From the NCBI RefSeq assembly GCF_900093605.1, contig NZ_FLYE01000044.1, forward strand, positions 181,097 to 245,096: 64,000 bases of DNA, read 5' to 3'. The first letter of the stretch is position 1, and every line of letters begins with the position of its first letter. The translations under genes and the position numbers were made by a program. The notes beneath the pieces were generated by a model. It was not told the DNA's origin. It saw nothing but the letters and a program-made list of their open reading frames with translations, and did no database searches. The DNA comes from Candidatus Terasakiella magnetica. GTDB lineage: Bacteria > Pseudomonadota > Alphaproteobacteria > Rhodospirillales > Terasakiellaceae. Of this stretch, positions 9,700 to 19,690 are shown in pieces.

Positions 9700-10032
9700 A
9701 TTGCCTATATCCCATCAGTATTAAAATATTCCCTGTAGACTTTATAGTTGGACTGTACTGCCCTGCAAACGGTTGGCGCAAAATCCTATAATGTCGCCTC
9801 ATCATCCATCCTCTAAGCATAAAGGGTTAGTGAGGGGGTAAGGCCATACTTCTAATGGTTAATATCAATTTTGTGAGCTTTGTGTTAAGCTTCTGATATA
9901 AAGTGATGATTGTAATAATATTTCGTTTTAAGACTCTATTTTTTACAAATATGTTGCAATGCCATATAATTTTGGTTACAAAAATAGCAACGATAACGAA
10001 GACCAAAAAAACAAAGCGTCTAGGAGATCACG
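9700..10032. other. Intergenic region, A/T-rich
   Basis: About 330 bases after the tRNA terminator with no open frame of note on either strand. The last 150 bases are strongly A/T-rich and probably contain the promoter of the small gene at 10033, which has a clear ribosome-binding site. No specific promoter elements can be assigned with confidence. Confidence 0.4.
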
Positions 10033-10206
10033 ATGGACCCCCAAATGGTATGGGACATGATGGATGAATGTGATGCCCAAGTGGATAGCCACGCGGCACC
10101 TTCTGCATCTGCGGAGCCCGAAGTCGAGAGTGAAGTTGTTGAAGAGAAACCTGCCAAGAAAGCCGCAACGGGCTGGATGGGCTTTCCGGTCTATGGCATG
10201 AAGTAA
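10033..10206 (+). CDS. Small acidic hypothetical protein, 57 residues
   Basis: ATG 10033 follows TAGGAGATCACG, a strong ribosome-binding site, and the frame ends just before a perfect terminator, so it looks like a stand-alone transcription unit. The product starts MDPQMVWDMMDECDAQVD, has an Ala/Glu/Ser/Val-rich middle, a KPAKKAA linker, and ends GWMGFPVYGMK. There is no signal peptide or membrane segment, and I do not recognise a family. An acidic N-terminal helix and a short aromatic tail joined by a disordered linker suggest a docking or regulatory peptide, which is inference only. Confidence 0.65.
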   Translation: MDPQMVWDMMDECDAQVDSHAAPSASAEPEVESEVVEEKPAKKAATGWMGFPVYGMK

Positions 10207-10233
10207 CAAGCGTTTCTTTTTTTCGTGTATTTT

Positions 10234-10272
10234 AACCCCGCATCTTTATGATCTGCGGGGTTTTGTTTTTTT
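10234..10272 (+). terminator. Rho-independent terminator
   Basis: CCCCGCA (10236-10242) pairs with TGCGGGG (10254-10260), followed by TTTTGTTTTTTT. It ends the 57-residue small gene. Confidence 0.9.
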
Positions 10273-10284
10273 AAGGTAGGTAAA

Positions 10285-10812
10285 ATGCTCGCATCGCGTT
10301 GGGTTGAACGGTTTGCACCGCTTGTGAAAGAAAGCGCATCTGTGCTGGACCTCGCCTGTGGGGGCGGGCGTCATGGGCGCTTGTTTTTAAAGGCAGGCCA
10401 TCAGGTTCGCTTTGTTGATAAGAATATTGAGGCCGTGGGCGATCTATCAGGTAAATCAGGTGCACAAATCACGCAAATGGATTTGGAAGATGGCAAAGAC
10501 TGGCCCTTTGCCCCCGATTCCTTTGATGCCATTGTGGTGACCAATTATCTCTATCGCGCCCATTTAGGCGCTATGCTCACCAGCTTAAAACAAGATGGCG
10601 TGTTGATTTATGAGACATTTGGTCTGGGCAATGACCAGTTTGGCCGCCCGCGCAGCCCCGATTTTCTGTTAAAACCGGGGGAGCTGCTTAAGCTGGTTGA
10701 AGGCCAGTTACAAGTCGTGGCCTATGAACAAGGCATTGAGGGCGAAAAGGTCGTGCAACGCATTTGCGCGATAAAGGCACAAGGCCCGCAATCCTTGCAA
10801 AGCCTATTGTAA
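10285..10812 (+). CDS. Class I SAM-dependent methyltransferase
   Basis: 175 residues. Motif I is visible as [13 protein letters not shown] (about 21-33), followed by the acidic loop RFVDKN and a motif IV-like [13 protein letters not shown]. The organisation resembles the short TehB/UbiE-like methyltransferases that lack an added substrate domain. The substrate is unknown. The 3' end overlaps the convergent metallo-beta-lactamase gene by 9 bases. Confidence 0.75.
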   Translation: MLASRWVERFAPLVKESASVLDLACGGGRHGRLFLKAGHQVRFVDKNIEAVGDLSGKSGAQITQMDLEDGKDWPFAPDSFDAIVVTNYLYRAHLGAMLTSLKQDGVLIYETFGLGNDQFGRPRSPDFLLKPGELLKLVEGQLQVVAYEQGIEGEKVVQRICAIKAQGPQSLQSLL

Positions 10813-11433
10813 AAACGGGTTGCTGCGTCTTTCATCACCAAAGGTGGAAAGTCCGCCGTGACCGGGGATAAAGACCACATCATCACCCAAGGGGAAGAGT
10901 TTGGTCTTAATGGCATTGATCAAATCGTCATGATTGCCTTTGGGGAAATCCGTGCGCCCGATGGAGCCTTGGAAAAGAACATCACCCACAATGGCAACCC
11001 GTGATGTTTGATCAAAAAACACCACATGGCCCGGCGTGTGGCCCGGACAGTGCAATACTTCCAGGGTTACATTGCCAAAGCTGACCGTATCACCATCATT
11101 GAGCCAGCGAGTCGGCGTGAAGTCTTCCGTATCGGGAAAGCCAAATTGCACGCATTGGTCAGCCAACTGGTCAATCCAAAAATCATCATCTTTATGCGGG
11201 CCTTCAATGGGGAGGTCATGGTTGCTTGCCAGTTCAGCAACACCGCCCACATGATCAAGGTGACCGTGGGTGCAGAGAATTTTCTCTAAAGTCACCCCTT
11301 CGTTTTTAACCGCTTCAAGAATCGTTGCCACGTCCCCGCCCGGGTCTACAAGGCAGCCTTTCATAGTGTCTTCACACCAGATAAGAGAACAGTTCTGGGC
11401 GAAAGGGGTAACAGGGATGAGTGTAGCTTTCAT
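10804..11433 (-). CDS. MBL-fold hydrolase, glyoxalase II-like
   Basis: About 209 residues from ATG 11433. The zinc motif is [11 protein letters not shown] (HxHxDH); further ligands are in [27 protein letters not shown] and the C-terminal IPGHGG. This matches the glyoxalase II/YcbL subgroup of metallo-beta-lactamase fold thioesterases, which often act on S-D-lactoylglutathione. The frame is open upstream to 11580, but homology and the conserved start [14 protein letters not shown] begin at 11433. No strong ribosome-binding site is seen there. Confidence 0.82.
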   Translation of the reverse strand: MKATLIPVTPFAQNCSLIWCEDTMKGCLVDPGGDVATILEAVKNEGVTLEKILCTHGHLDHVGGVAELASNHDLPIEGPHKDDDFWIDQLADQCVQFGFPDTEDFTPTRWLNDGDTVSFGNVTLEVLHCPGHTPGHVVFFDQTSRVAIVGDVLFQGSIGRTDFPKGNHDDLINAIKTKLFPLGDDVVFIPGHGGLSTFGDERRSNPFLQ

Positions 11434-11578
11434 GGCGCGACCGATTAATTTATCTTCAAAAAATGATGTATGTGGGCGCAGTATGTAAACTGGGTTGACG
11501 AAAGTCAACGAAACAGAGAGATAATCTAGCCATAACCAAGCGAAATATGGTGAATTAGAGAGAATAAGAGAAAATCCC

Positions 11579-12748
11579 ATGACACGTGTCTTTTTAGATG
11601 TTGGCGAGCCTGTAAAAACATATAACGGCCCGGCGCTTTTTTCATCAGGTCATCGGGTGTTCTTTCTGTTTACGGCCCTCTCGGCAGTTCTCTTTCTTGG
11701 CCTGTGGATTGCCGCCTATGTGGGGCAACTTGAAATCTCCTCCTTTTGGCATGGTCATGAAATGGTGTTTGGGTTTAGTGCTGCGGCCATCAGCGGTTTT
11801 CTCATGGCGGCGGTGCCAAAATGGACAAATACGGAAAACTTCCAAGGCAATAAAGTCATTTTCCTTGCCGCAATCTGGCTGCTTGGGCGCATTGGGTTTT
11901 CATTGGCAGAGCTCAATGAGGAACTGTTCTTTCTCGCCTGGTTTGACTTACTCTACCTGCCCTTGATCGCCCTTGAAATCACCCGACGGCTTGTGGGCTC
12001 AGGTAATAAGCGCAACTATATTGTTGGGGTTATTTTGTTTTCTTTCTTTGCTTGTAATGTGGTCTGGCATTTTTGGGATGAGCCAACGGCGGTGCGCGCC
12101 GGTGTCTATGTGATTGTCGCCATTGCCACTTTGATCAGTGGGCGTGTGATCCCTGCCTTCACACAAAATGCCTTGAAGCTGAAATACCAAAGTGAAATCA
12201 CCTGTCACACACCGCAATGGACCCATTTAACAGCCGTGATTCTGGTCCTCGCAACAGCTGTGTTAACTCTGCTGGATGCACCTTCCTTGTTAAGCGGGAG
12301 TGTTGCTGGGCTTGCTGCAGTGGTTTTATTTTATCGCATGCTGGGCTGGCATAGTTTGCACACCCTTGATAACCCAATTGTTTGGGTGCTCCATGCGGCT
12401 TATATCTGGCTTCCCATTGGCTTTGCTCTAAAAGCTTTAACGGATTTTTCCCTTTGGTCAGATGCAAATTCAGCCCTTCATGCGCTCACAACAGGGGGGA
12501 TTGGTCTGTTGATTTTGGCTGTGGCCTCGCGCGCAGCACTGGGCCATTCCGGCCGACCATTGGTGGCATCGCTTTTGACGGTACTGTCTTATATGTTGGT
12601 TTTTATGGCAACTGCCATGCGCACCTTTGCCATGGGCGAAAGCTGGGTGATTGCCTCAGGTGGCTTATGGGTGCTGGGCTTTCTGCTCTTTGCCATTGTT
12701 TATGCACCAATTTTGATCAAGCCACGCATTGATGGGCTACCGGGTTAG
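11579..12748 (+). CDS. NnrS family membrane protein
   Basis: 389 residues with about twelve membrane segments. The N-terminal [39 protein letters not shown] and the mid-protein [12 protein letters not shown] are NnrS signatures. NnrS is a heme- and copper-containing inner-membrane protein that protects against nitric oxide stress in denitrifiers. No denitrification gene lies next to it here, so the role may be general nitrosative stress or metal handling. Confidence 0.85.
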   Translation: MTRVFLDVGEPVKTYNGPALFSSGHRVFFLFTALSAVLFLGLWIAAYVGQLEISSFWHGHEMVFGFSAAAISGFLMAAVPKWTNTENFQGNKVIFLAAIWLLGRIGFSLAELNEELFFLAWFDLLYLPLIALEITRRLVGSGNKRNYIVGVILFSFFACNVVWHFWDEPTAVRAGVYVIVAIATLISGRVIPAFTQNALKLKYQSEITCHTPQWTHLTAVILVLATAVLTLLDAPSLLSGSVAGLAAVVLFYRMLGWHSLHTLDNPIVWVLHAAYIWLPIGFALKALTDFSLWSDANSALHALTTGGIGLLILAVASRAALGHSGRPLVASLLTVLSYMLVFMATAMRTFAMGESWVIASGGLWVLGFLLFAIVYAPILIKPRIDGLPG

Positions 12749-12843
12749 GGCGTTTGCTCATAAACCATCTAAGTATTAGTTGCGATTGAAAGTTATTAGG
12801 TGAGGCTTCATAGTCACTATTCGCAAGTTAAGTGGAGAAGAAT

Positions 12844-14064
12844 GTGACTTACAGCCCCCTTGCCATGGTTATGCGGGTGTTTATCCCCTTTGCCTTTGGC
12901 TATTTCCTATCTTACCTCTATCGGGTGGTCAATGCGGTGATTGCACCGGATTTGGTCGCCGATTTGGGCTTGGGGCCGGATGTGTTGGGCTTGTTGACCG
13001 CGTCTTATTTCCTCACCTTTGCCGCTTTTCAAATCCCCTTAGGGGTGTTGCTGGATAAATATGGTCCACGCATTGTTGAAGCCGCCTTATTGATCTTTGC
13101 CGCCATGGGGGCTGTGCTTTTTGCTGTGGCGCAAGATAGTGCAACACTTATTGCCGGGCGTGCGCTTATTGGCTTTGGGGTTTCAGCTTGTTTGATGGCG
13201 TCTTTTAAGGCTTTTACGGTTTTTTATGAGGCATCGAAACTGCCGCTCGTTAATGGGTTTATCATGGCGGCTGGTGGGTTGGGCGCGGTTGCAGGCACAG
13301 CACCGACTGAACTTGTGGTGCAGGAATTTGGCTGGCGTGGTGGTTTTTGGGGTTTGGCAGTTCTCACACTTGTTTGTGCCTTGGTTGTTTTTGTGCTGGT
13401 GCCGCCGACTAAGCGACCAGAACATAAAACCACCCTGCAAGAGCAATTGGCTGGTGTGTATGAAGTTTTCACCAGTTCCTTTTTCTGGCGCATTGCCCCC
13501 ATCACCATGATGTCCCAAGCCACCTTTATTTCTATTCAAAGCCTGTGGGTTGGCCCGTGGCAGCGCGATATTGCCGGTTTGGAAAGAGGCGATGTGGCCA
13601 ATACGCTTTTCTGGCTCGCCGTTGCCATGGTGGTTGGCTTTTTGGGGCTTGGGGCGTTGAGTGAGCGCTTGGGCAGGCGGGGGATCAAAACATCCCATGT
13701 GGCCGGGCTCTGTATGTTTATCTTCATGTGCTGTCAGGTGGCGGTGATTATGGAATGGGCGGTGGACTACCCACTTTTCTGGATTGGCTTTAGCTTTTTT
13801 GGCACAGCGGGCATTTTACAATATGCTGTCCTATCCCAACATTTCCCCACCCATTTGGCTGGACGGGTCAATACGGCGATAAATCTTTTGGTTTTTATCA
13901 CCATCTTTATTTTACAATCTGTGAGCGGCTGGGTGATCAACCTCTGGCCTGTGGCAGAGAGTGGTGCTTATGCGCAAGAGGCCTATAAAGCGGCCTTTGG
14001 TATGTTCTTGGCTTTACAGGTTGTGAGCTATATTTGGTTCATTCTACCAAGGAAAGAGTCATAA
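12844..14064 (+). CDS. MFS transporter
   Basis: About 406 residues with twelve hydrophobic segments of the major facilitator superfamily. The loop 2-3 motif LGVLLDKYGPR and the preceding ADLGLGPDVLGLLTASYFLTFA are characteristic. The substrate is not evident. I favour GTG 12844 because GGAGAAG lies six bases upstream; an in-frame GTG at 12832 is the alternative. It follows the NnrS gene by about 95 bases and may be co-transcribed. Confidence 0.8.
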   Translation: MTYSPLAMVMRVFIPFAFGYFLSYLYRVVNAVIAPDLVADLGLGPDVLGLLTASYFLTFAAFQIPLGVLLDKYGPRIVEAALLIFAAMGAVLFAVAQDSATLIAGRALIGFGVSACLMASFKAFTVFYEASKLPLVNGFIMAAGGLGAVAGTAPTELVVQEFGWRGGFWGLAVLTLVCALVVFVLVPPTKRPEHKTTLQEQLAGVYEVFTSSFFWRIAPITMMSQATFISIQSLWVGPWQRDIAGLERGDVANTLFWLAVAMVVGFLGLGALSERLGRRGIKTSHVAGLCMFIFMCCQVAVIMEWAVDYPLFWIGFSFFGTAGILQYAVLSQHFPTHLAGRVNTAINLLVFITIFILQSVSGWVINLWPVAESGAYAQEAYKAAFGMFLALQVVSYIWFILPRKES

Positions 14065-14089
14065 TTTTCTTTAAAAAGTGACTCTTTTC
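14053..14089 (+). terminator. Putative terminator after the MFS gene
   Basis: AAAGAGTCA (14053-14061) pairs with TGACTCTTT (14079-14087), followed by a short TTCT tract. The left arm overlaps the MFS stop codon region. Confidence 0.55.
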
Positions 14090-14144
14090 TGCCATAAGCA
14101 GGCGCAAGTTTACCCCTTCATATTTGTAGAAAGAAGAGAGTGCC

Positions 14145-15533
14145 ATGATCCCGCGTTATTCCCGCAAAGAAATGACCGATATTTGGGAACCAGCTAACAA
14201 GTTCCGTATCTGGTTTGAAATTGAAGCCCACGCTTTGACCAAAATGGAAGAGCTCAATGTTGTTCCTGAAGGCACAGCCAAAGTGGTGTGGGATAAAGGC
14301 AACAAGGAATATACGCCAGAACGTATCGCACGCATTGACGAGATCGAAATGGAAGTCAAACACGACGTGATCGCGTTTTTGACAGAGCTTTCTGAAAATG
14401 TTGGTGCTGAAGCGCGCTTTGTTCACCAGGGCATGACCTCTTCTGACGTTTTAGATACCTGTCTTGGTGTGCAGATGATGCAGGCCGCAGACCTTCTGCT
14501 TAAAGACATGGACCGTTTACTCGCAGCGCTGAAAACACGTGCTGAAGAAACCAAATATATGGTTTGTATCGGTCGCTCTCACGGTATTCATGCTGAGCCT
14601 GTGACCATGGGTCTGAAGTTTGCGCGTTTTTATGCAGAGATGAAACGTAACCGTGAGCGTCTGGTCAATGCCCGTGAAGAAATTGCCACTTGTGCCATTT
14701 CCGGTGCGGTTGGGACATTTGCCAATGTTGACCCCCGTGTTGAAGAATATGTGGCTGAACAGATGGGCCTGAGCCCAGAGCCGATCTCTACCCAAGTGAT
14801 CCCACGTGATCGCCATGCAAACTATTTCTGCGTTTTGGGTATGATTGCCTCTTCAATGGAAAATATTGCCATTGAAATTCGCCATATGCAGCGCACAGAG
14901 GTGCGTGAAGCACAGGAATATTTCGCACCGGGCCAAAAAGGCTCAAGTGCGATGCCACACAAACGCAACCCGATCCTGACTGAAAACCTCACAGGTCTGG
15001 CCCGTGCGGTGCGTATGTCTGTAACACCTGCTTTGGAAAATGTTGCCTTGTGGCACGAGCGTGATATCTCACACTCTTCTGTTGAGCGTATGATCGGTCC
15101 TGATGCCACAGTGACCCTTGATTTTGCTTTGGGCCGTTTGGCAGGCACCATTGAGAAACTGGTTGTCTATCCACAAAATATGTTGGATCACATGAATAAC
15201 TTCGGTGGGGTGCATGATGCACAGCGCGTTTTGTTGTTCTTGACACAAAATAACGTCTCGCGTGAAGACAGCTACCGTATCGTGCAACGCAACGCTATGC
15301 GTGTGTGGAAATCCTACGGCATTGACCCGGATAACCCAGATGGTGAAGTTGTGATGGATGAGACGGAAAAAGAAGCACAGAACCACGATAACCGCTTGTT
15401 CTTCTTCCTGTCTAAAGACGAAGGTCTGACAGAGCATTTGACGGTTGATCAGCTTAAAACGCTTCTGGATGAAGATTCCATCAGCTATCACACAAAACGT
15501 GTTGATGTGATCTTTGATCGTGTGTTTGCGTAA
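14145..15533 (+). CDS. purB: Adenylosuccinate lyase
   Basis: 462 residues of the fumarase/aspartase superfamily. PurB cleaves SAICAR and adenylosuccinate, releasing fumarate, in purine synthesis. The N-terminus IPRYSRKEMTDIWEP, the FVHQGMTSSDVLDT catalytic segment, the IGRSHG motif and the signature GSSAMPHKRNP are all present. It is somewhat longer than the roughly 435-residue norm; the extra length is in the C-terminal third. It is bounded by terminators, so probably monocistronic. Confidence 0.93.
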   Translation: MIPRYSRKEMTDIWEPANKFRIWFEIEAHALTKMEELNVVPEGTAKVVWDKGNKEYTPERIARIDEIEMEVKHDVIAFLTELSENVGAEARFVHQGMTSSDVLDTCLGVQMMQAADLLLKDMDRLLAALKTRAEETKYMVCIGRSHGIHAEPVTMGLKFARFYAEMKRNRERLVNAREEIATCAISGAVGTFANVDPRVEEYVAEQMGLSPEPISTQVIPRDRHANYFCVLGMIASSMENIAIEIRHMQRTEVREAQEYFAPGQKGSSAMPHKRNPILTENLTGLARAVRMSVTPALENVALWHERDISHSSVERMIGPDATVTLDFALGRLAGTIEKLVVYPQNMLDHMNNFGGVHDAQRVLLFLTQNNVSREDSYRIVQRNAMRVWKSYGIDPDNPDGEVVMDETEKEAQNHDNRLFFFLSKDEGLTEHLTVDQLKTLLDEDSISYHTKRVDVIFDRVFA

Positions 15534-15559
15534 AGCATCGTTTGATACAAATAAAGAAA

Positions 15560-15597
15560 AGGCTGCCTTTGGGGATCAAGGGCAGTCTTTTTTTATT
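15560..15597 (+). terminator. Rho-independent terminator of purB
   Basis: AGGCTGCC (15560-15567) pairs with GGCAGTCT (15581-15588) including one G-U pair, followed by a T-rich tract. Confidence 0.85.
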
Positions 15598-15716
15598 TCA
15601 GATAGAATAAAGCGGGCGGGCCTTGGTTACAATTTTTCATTTATTGTCAGCTTTTGCTCAATTGGGTATAAGGCACGGGTTATTAGGACTGTTTATGCTG
15701 AATAGGGCGTTTTTTC

Positions 15717-16880
15717 ATGACAACTCTGCCAAAACCATCACAAAAACCGGATAATCCAAATTTTTCTTCCGGGCCATGTTCAAAACGTCCCGGCTATGAT
15801 TTATCTGCCCTAAAGGATGCGCCGCTTGGTCGCTCCCACCGCGCTAAGATCGGTAAGGAAAAACTTGGCGAGGTGATTGAACGTACCAAGGCCGTTTTGG
15901 GCATTCCAGCGGACTATCGGGTGGCAATTGTGCCGGCCTCTGATACGGGCGCGGTTGAAATGTCGCTCTGGTCGCTGCTTGGGGCGCGCGGTGTGGATAT
16001 GCTGGCGTGGGAAAGCTTTGGTAAAGGCTGGGTCAATGATGTGCAAAACCAGCTAAAGCTGAATGACGTGCGTGTGCTGGATGCGCCCTATGGAGAGTTG
16101 CCGGATTTAGCCCAAGTTGATTTCAGCCGTGATGTTGTCTTTACATGGAATGGCACCACATCAGGGGTGCGTGTGCCAAATGGGGATTGGATTGAGGATC
16201 AGCGCGAAGGGCTGACAATCGTGGATGCGACCTCGGCTGTTTTTGCCATGGATATTCCTTGGGAAAAAGTCGATGTGCTGACCTATAGCTGGCAAAAAGT
16301 CATGGGTGGTGAAGGTGCGCATGGCATGTTGGTCTTATCACCACGCGCGGTGGAGCGTCTGGAAAGCTATACACCTGCTTGGCCTTTGCCGAAAATTTTC
16401 CGCATGACCAAGGGCGGAAAATTGATTGAAGGTATCTTTACGGGCGCGACCATTAACACGCCCTCCATGTTATGTGTGGAAGATGCCTTGGATGGATTAA
16501 AATGGGCTAAAAGCCTTGGCGGCCTTTCAGGTTTGATCAAGCGTTCGCAAGATAATCTGGCTGTGATGCAGGAGTGGGTCGCAAAAACCGCTGGTGTTGA
16601 GTTTCTTGCCAAAAATGCTGAAACACGGTCCAGTACGTCTGTCTGTTTAAAAATTACAGCGGATTGGTTTGTAGCCCTTAGCGAAGAAGACCAAGCCAAG
16701 GCGGCAAAGCGTGTGGTTGCTTTGCTCGATGAGCAAGAAGCCGCCTATGATATTGGTGCTTATAAAGAAGCACCTGTGGGCTTGCGCATTTGGTGTGGGG
16801 CAACGGTGGAAGCATCTGATTTAAAACTGCTCACGCCATGGATCGATTGGGCCTTGGCAGAAGTCTCCAAGGAGTTTTAA
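15717..16880 (+). CDS. serC: Phosphoserine aminotransferase
   Basis: 387 residues, a PLP-dependent class V aminotransferase of the alphaproteobacterial/archaeal-type SerC. It converts 3-phosphohydroxypyruvate to phosphoserine in serine synthesis and can act in pyridoxine synthesis. [15 protein letters not shown] at the N-terminus, [13 protein letters not shown], and the lysine region [16 protein letters not shown] (Schiff-base Lys) identify it. No serA follows here, unlike many relatives, so serine synthesis genes are split. Confidence 0.92.
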   Translation: MTTLPKPSQKPDNPNFSSGPCSKRPGYDLSALKDAPLGRSHRAKIGKEKLGEVIERTKAVLGIPADYRVAIVPASDTGAVEMSLWSLLGARGVDMLAWESFGKGWVNDVQNQLKLNDVRVLDAPYGELPDLAQVDFSRDVVFTWNGTTSGVRVPNGDWIEDQREGLTIVDATSAVFAMDIPWEKVDVLTYSWQKVMGGEGAHGMLVLSPRAVERLESYTPAWPLPKIFRMTKGGKLIEGIFTGATINTPSMLCVEDALDGLKWAKSLGGLSGLIKRSQDNLAVMQEWVAKTAGVEFLAKNAETRSSTSVCLKITADWFVALSEEDQAKAAKRVVALLDEQEAAYDIGAYKEAPVGLRIWCGATVEASDLKLLTPWIDWALAEVSKEF

Positions 16881-16977
16881 GTCCCGCTGCCTTGTTGCGT
16901 TGCGGCAACTGATTTCCTTGTTTGAAGCATGTGAAAAGCATACTCTTTTAAGTCGTTAAGGTGGCTTTAAAAGGGAA

Positions 16978-18230
16978 ATGGCAATGAAACATGTGATCTT
17001 GGGGGCAGGCCCGTGCGGGGTTGTAGCCGCAGAAACACTGCGCAAAAACGATCCTGACTGTGAAATCGTTCTGGTTGGTGATGAACCAGAGCCCCCTTAT
17101 TCACGCATGGCGATCCCTTATTTGCTGGTCGGTAATATTGAAGAACAGGGCACCCATATTAAACGCTCTGATGATTTTTATCGCGATCATAAGATCAGTT
17201 TGCGCCAAAATAAGGCCATATCCGTTGATGCCAAGGCCAAGAGTGTCACCTTGTGTAATGGTGATGTGGAACCTTATGACAAGCTTCTGGTTGCCACAGG
17301 TTCACGTCCGGTAAAACCACCTATTGACGGTTTAGACCAGCCCGGTGTTCATCATTGCTGGACCTTGGAAGATGCCCGCAAGATCATTGAGCTGGCCCAT
17401 AAAGGTGCCCATGTGGTGTTGCTTGGGGCAGGGTTTATCGGCTGTATTATTTTAGAGGCTTTGGCCCTGCGCAATGTGAAATTGACCGTTGTTGAAATGG
17501 GTGATCGTATGGTGCCACGCATGTTGGATGATAACGCGGGTACAATGTTGAAAGATTGGTGCCAGTTTAAAGGGGTGTCAGTACATACCAACACCAAAAT
17601 CACCAAGCTGGAACCCAACACAGGCGTTGATGAAGATACCTTGCTGGTTGATCTGGATAATGGGCATCAAATCCCTGCTCATCTGGTTGTGGTCGCCGCT
17701 GGGGTTCAGCCCAATGTGGACTTTTTGAAAGATACAGGGCTGGAGATGGAAGCGGGTATTCTGATTGATCGCAATATGCAGTCTTCTGTGCCTGACATTT
17801 ATGGCGCAGGCGATGTGGCTCAAGGCTTAGACTTTTCAACAGGCGGGCGCTCTGTCCATGCTATCCAACCCACAGCTACAGAACATGGACGTATTGCAGC
17901 GCTTAATATGACAGGGGTTGAGGCCGCTTATCAGGGCTCACTGGTGATGAATGTGCTTATACATTGGGCCTGATTTCATCATCCTTTGGCCAATGGCAAG
18001 GTGTTGATGGGGGCGAGCAGGCTATTTCACTAGATAAAGGCAGCTATCGTTATGTGCGGTTGGAATTTGACGGTGATATTTTAGTGGGTGCACAAGTGGT
18101 TGGGGGTACCAACCATGTGGGTGTGTTGCGTGGCCTTATTCAAAGCCGGGTAAAACTGGGGAGCTGGAAAGAGGCCTTGATGAAAGATCCGACCCGTTTT
18201 ATGGAAGCTTATCTTGCCTCTATTGCTTAA
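16978..18230 (+). pseudogene. FAD/NAD(P)-dependent oxidoreductase with a single-base frameshift
   Basis: The first frame (16978-17973) encodes an FAD/NAD reductase: HVILGAGPCGVVAAE at the N-terminus, VVLLGAGFIG for NAD binding, and IYGAGDVA for FAD. It ends prematurely at a TGA (17971). The second frame continues without a gap in homology as GLISSSFGQWQGV and runs to 18230, covering the usual C-terminal domain. Inserting one G before position 17959 restores a reading VLDTLGLISSS, giving about 417 residues, the family length. It resembles NirB-type or rubredoxin-reductase-like enzymes. It is either a recent inactivation or an assembly error; the site is not a homopolymer. Confidence 0.85.
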
Positions 18231-18967
18231 TTACGGGTGACTTTTGCCGTAAACATATAACCGCGATTGCGTACCGTTTTAATAAATTTCGGTGTTTTGG
18301 GGTCGCTTTCGATTTTTTTGCGCAGACGTGTAATTTGCACATCAATGCTGCGATCAAAAGCTGGCGTGTTATCGCCATGCACCAGATCAAGAAGCTGGTC
18401 GCGTGATAGAATGCGGTTTGGATGTTCAATAAAGGCCTGAAGCAGATTGAACTCACTGTTGGAAAGCTGTGGGTGCAAGCCATTTGGTCCTGTGATTTCA
18501 AGGGAAGAAAGATCGACTTTCCAGCCTTCAAACACAAAGAACATGTCAGAACGGTCAGTCTCAATATTGGGGGCACTGACGTCATTGGGCACACAGGGTT
18601 GGGTGCGTCGAATGATACTGCGCACACGTGCGAGCAATTCGCGTGGCTCAAACGGTTTGCCAAGATAGTCATCAGCACCAACTTCAAGGCCAATGATGCG
18701 CTCGGTTGTCTCGCCCCGTCCGCTTAAAATGATAATGCCCGCTGCACTGCGGCTTTTAATCTCACGTGTGAGCGATAGCCCATCCATATCTGGCAGGCCA
18801 AGGTCGACAACACACAGATCAACAGGAGTGTCGGCAATGATGTTAAGGGCAGCCTGACCGGAAGATGTAATTGTTGTCGCAAATTCAGCATCTTCAAGAC
18901 AAGCAGCCACCACATCAGCAACAGCCGGGTCATCTTCTACAATCAGTATGTGTCGAACATCGTTCAT
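18227..18967 (-). CDS. OmpR-family response regulator
   Basis: 246 residues. The receiver domain (about 5-120) has the acidic pair EDD, phospho-acceptor VVDLGLPDMDG (Asp55 region), and KPF. The C-terminal winged helix (about 150-240) contains NSEFNLLQAFIEHPNRILSR and RSIDVQITRLRKKIE. No histidine kinase gene adjoins it. Its end overlaps the end of the convergent frameshifted oxidoreductase by four bases. Confidence 0.9.
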   Translation of the reverse strand: MNDVRHILIVEDDPAVADVVAACLEDAEFATTITSSGQAALNIIADTPVDLCVVDLGLPDMDGLSLTREIKSRSAAGIIILSGRGETTERIIGLEVGADDYLGKPFEPRELLARVRSIIRRTQPCVPNDVSAPNIETDRSDMFFVFEGWKVDLSSLEITGPNGLHPQLSNSEFNLLQAFIEHPNRILSRDQLLDLVHGDNTPAFDRSIDVQITRLRKKIESDPKTPKFIKTVRNRGYMFTAKVTRN

Positions 18968-19129
18968 ACTTTTAAAGCACTCAACCTTTGAAATATTATG
19001 AAATAATATGACTATATGACATTCACTTCAACTTCAATCGGTCTAAATGTATAAGTTGATAGGGGTTATGCAACTATACAGTTGCTATAACCTTTTCTAT
19101 CTAAATCTAAAGGTGGGTTTGGGGCTGAA

Positions 19130-19618
19130 TTAGCTGAAGTAACAGGACCCTTTTTGGCCCTTTTTATCGAAATAACGCTGATGGTATTCCTCTGCGCGAT
19201 AAAAAGTGGTGGCAGGGGCGATTTGGGTTACGATGGGGTCTGCGAATCGATTTTGTTGGTTGAGTTGGTCTATGATTTTTTCAGCGATCTGTTTTTGCTC
19301 ATCGTTATGATAAAAAATGGCGGAGCGATATTGACTTCCCACATCGGGGCCTTGGCGGTTTAAGGTGGTGGGGTTGTGCAGGTTAAAGAACAGTTCCACA
19401 AGGTCATCAAAAGACACCCGATCAGGATCAAAACTTAGCTGCACGGCCTCAACGTGGCCTGTGGTGTCGGTGCAAACCTCATGATAGGTGGGGTCAAGCT
19501 TATGACCGTCAGTGTAGCCTACTTCAGCATCCACAACGCCATCTTGTTCGCGAAAGCGCGCTTCGACACCCCAGAAACATCCCGCAGCAAAGGTGGCGGG
19601 TTGATATTGTTTAGCCAT
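19130..19618 (-). CDS. msrA: Peptide methionine sulfoxide reductase A
   Basis: 162 residues. The catalytic GCFWGVEARF motif is near the N-terminus, and VGYTDGHKLDPTYHEVCTDTTGH and LFFNLHNPTTLNRQGPDVGSQYRS are MsrA landmarks. The enzyme reduces methionine-S-sulfoxide in proteins. ATG 19618 is preceded by AAGGAGAAAAC, a strong site; the longer frame to 19771 is not supported. No signal peptide, so cytoplasmic. Confidence 0.93.
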   Translation of the reverse strand: MAKQYQPATFAAGCFWGVEARFREQDGVVDAEVGYTDGHKLDPTYHEVCTDTTGHVEAVQLSFDPDRVSFDDLVELFFNLHNPTTLNRQGPDVGSQYRSAIFYHNDEQKQIAEKIIDQLNQQNRFADPIVTQIAPATTFYRAEEYHQRYFDKKGQKGSCYFS

Positions 19619-19690
19619 TGTTTTCTCCTTGAGCTGAAATATAGATAAGCCCTGTTTGCGCGAAGTTAAACACCGCAGTATAAGAAAAAG

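Noticed and set aside
13183-13698. 171-codon minus-strand frame opposite the MFS gene
   Set aside because: Shadow of the plus-strand transporter; no start signal or recognisable domain.
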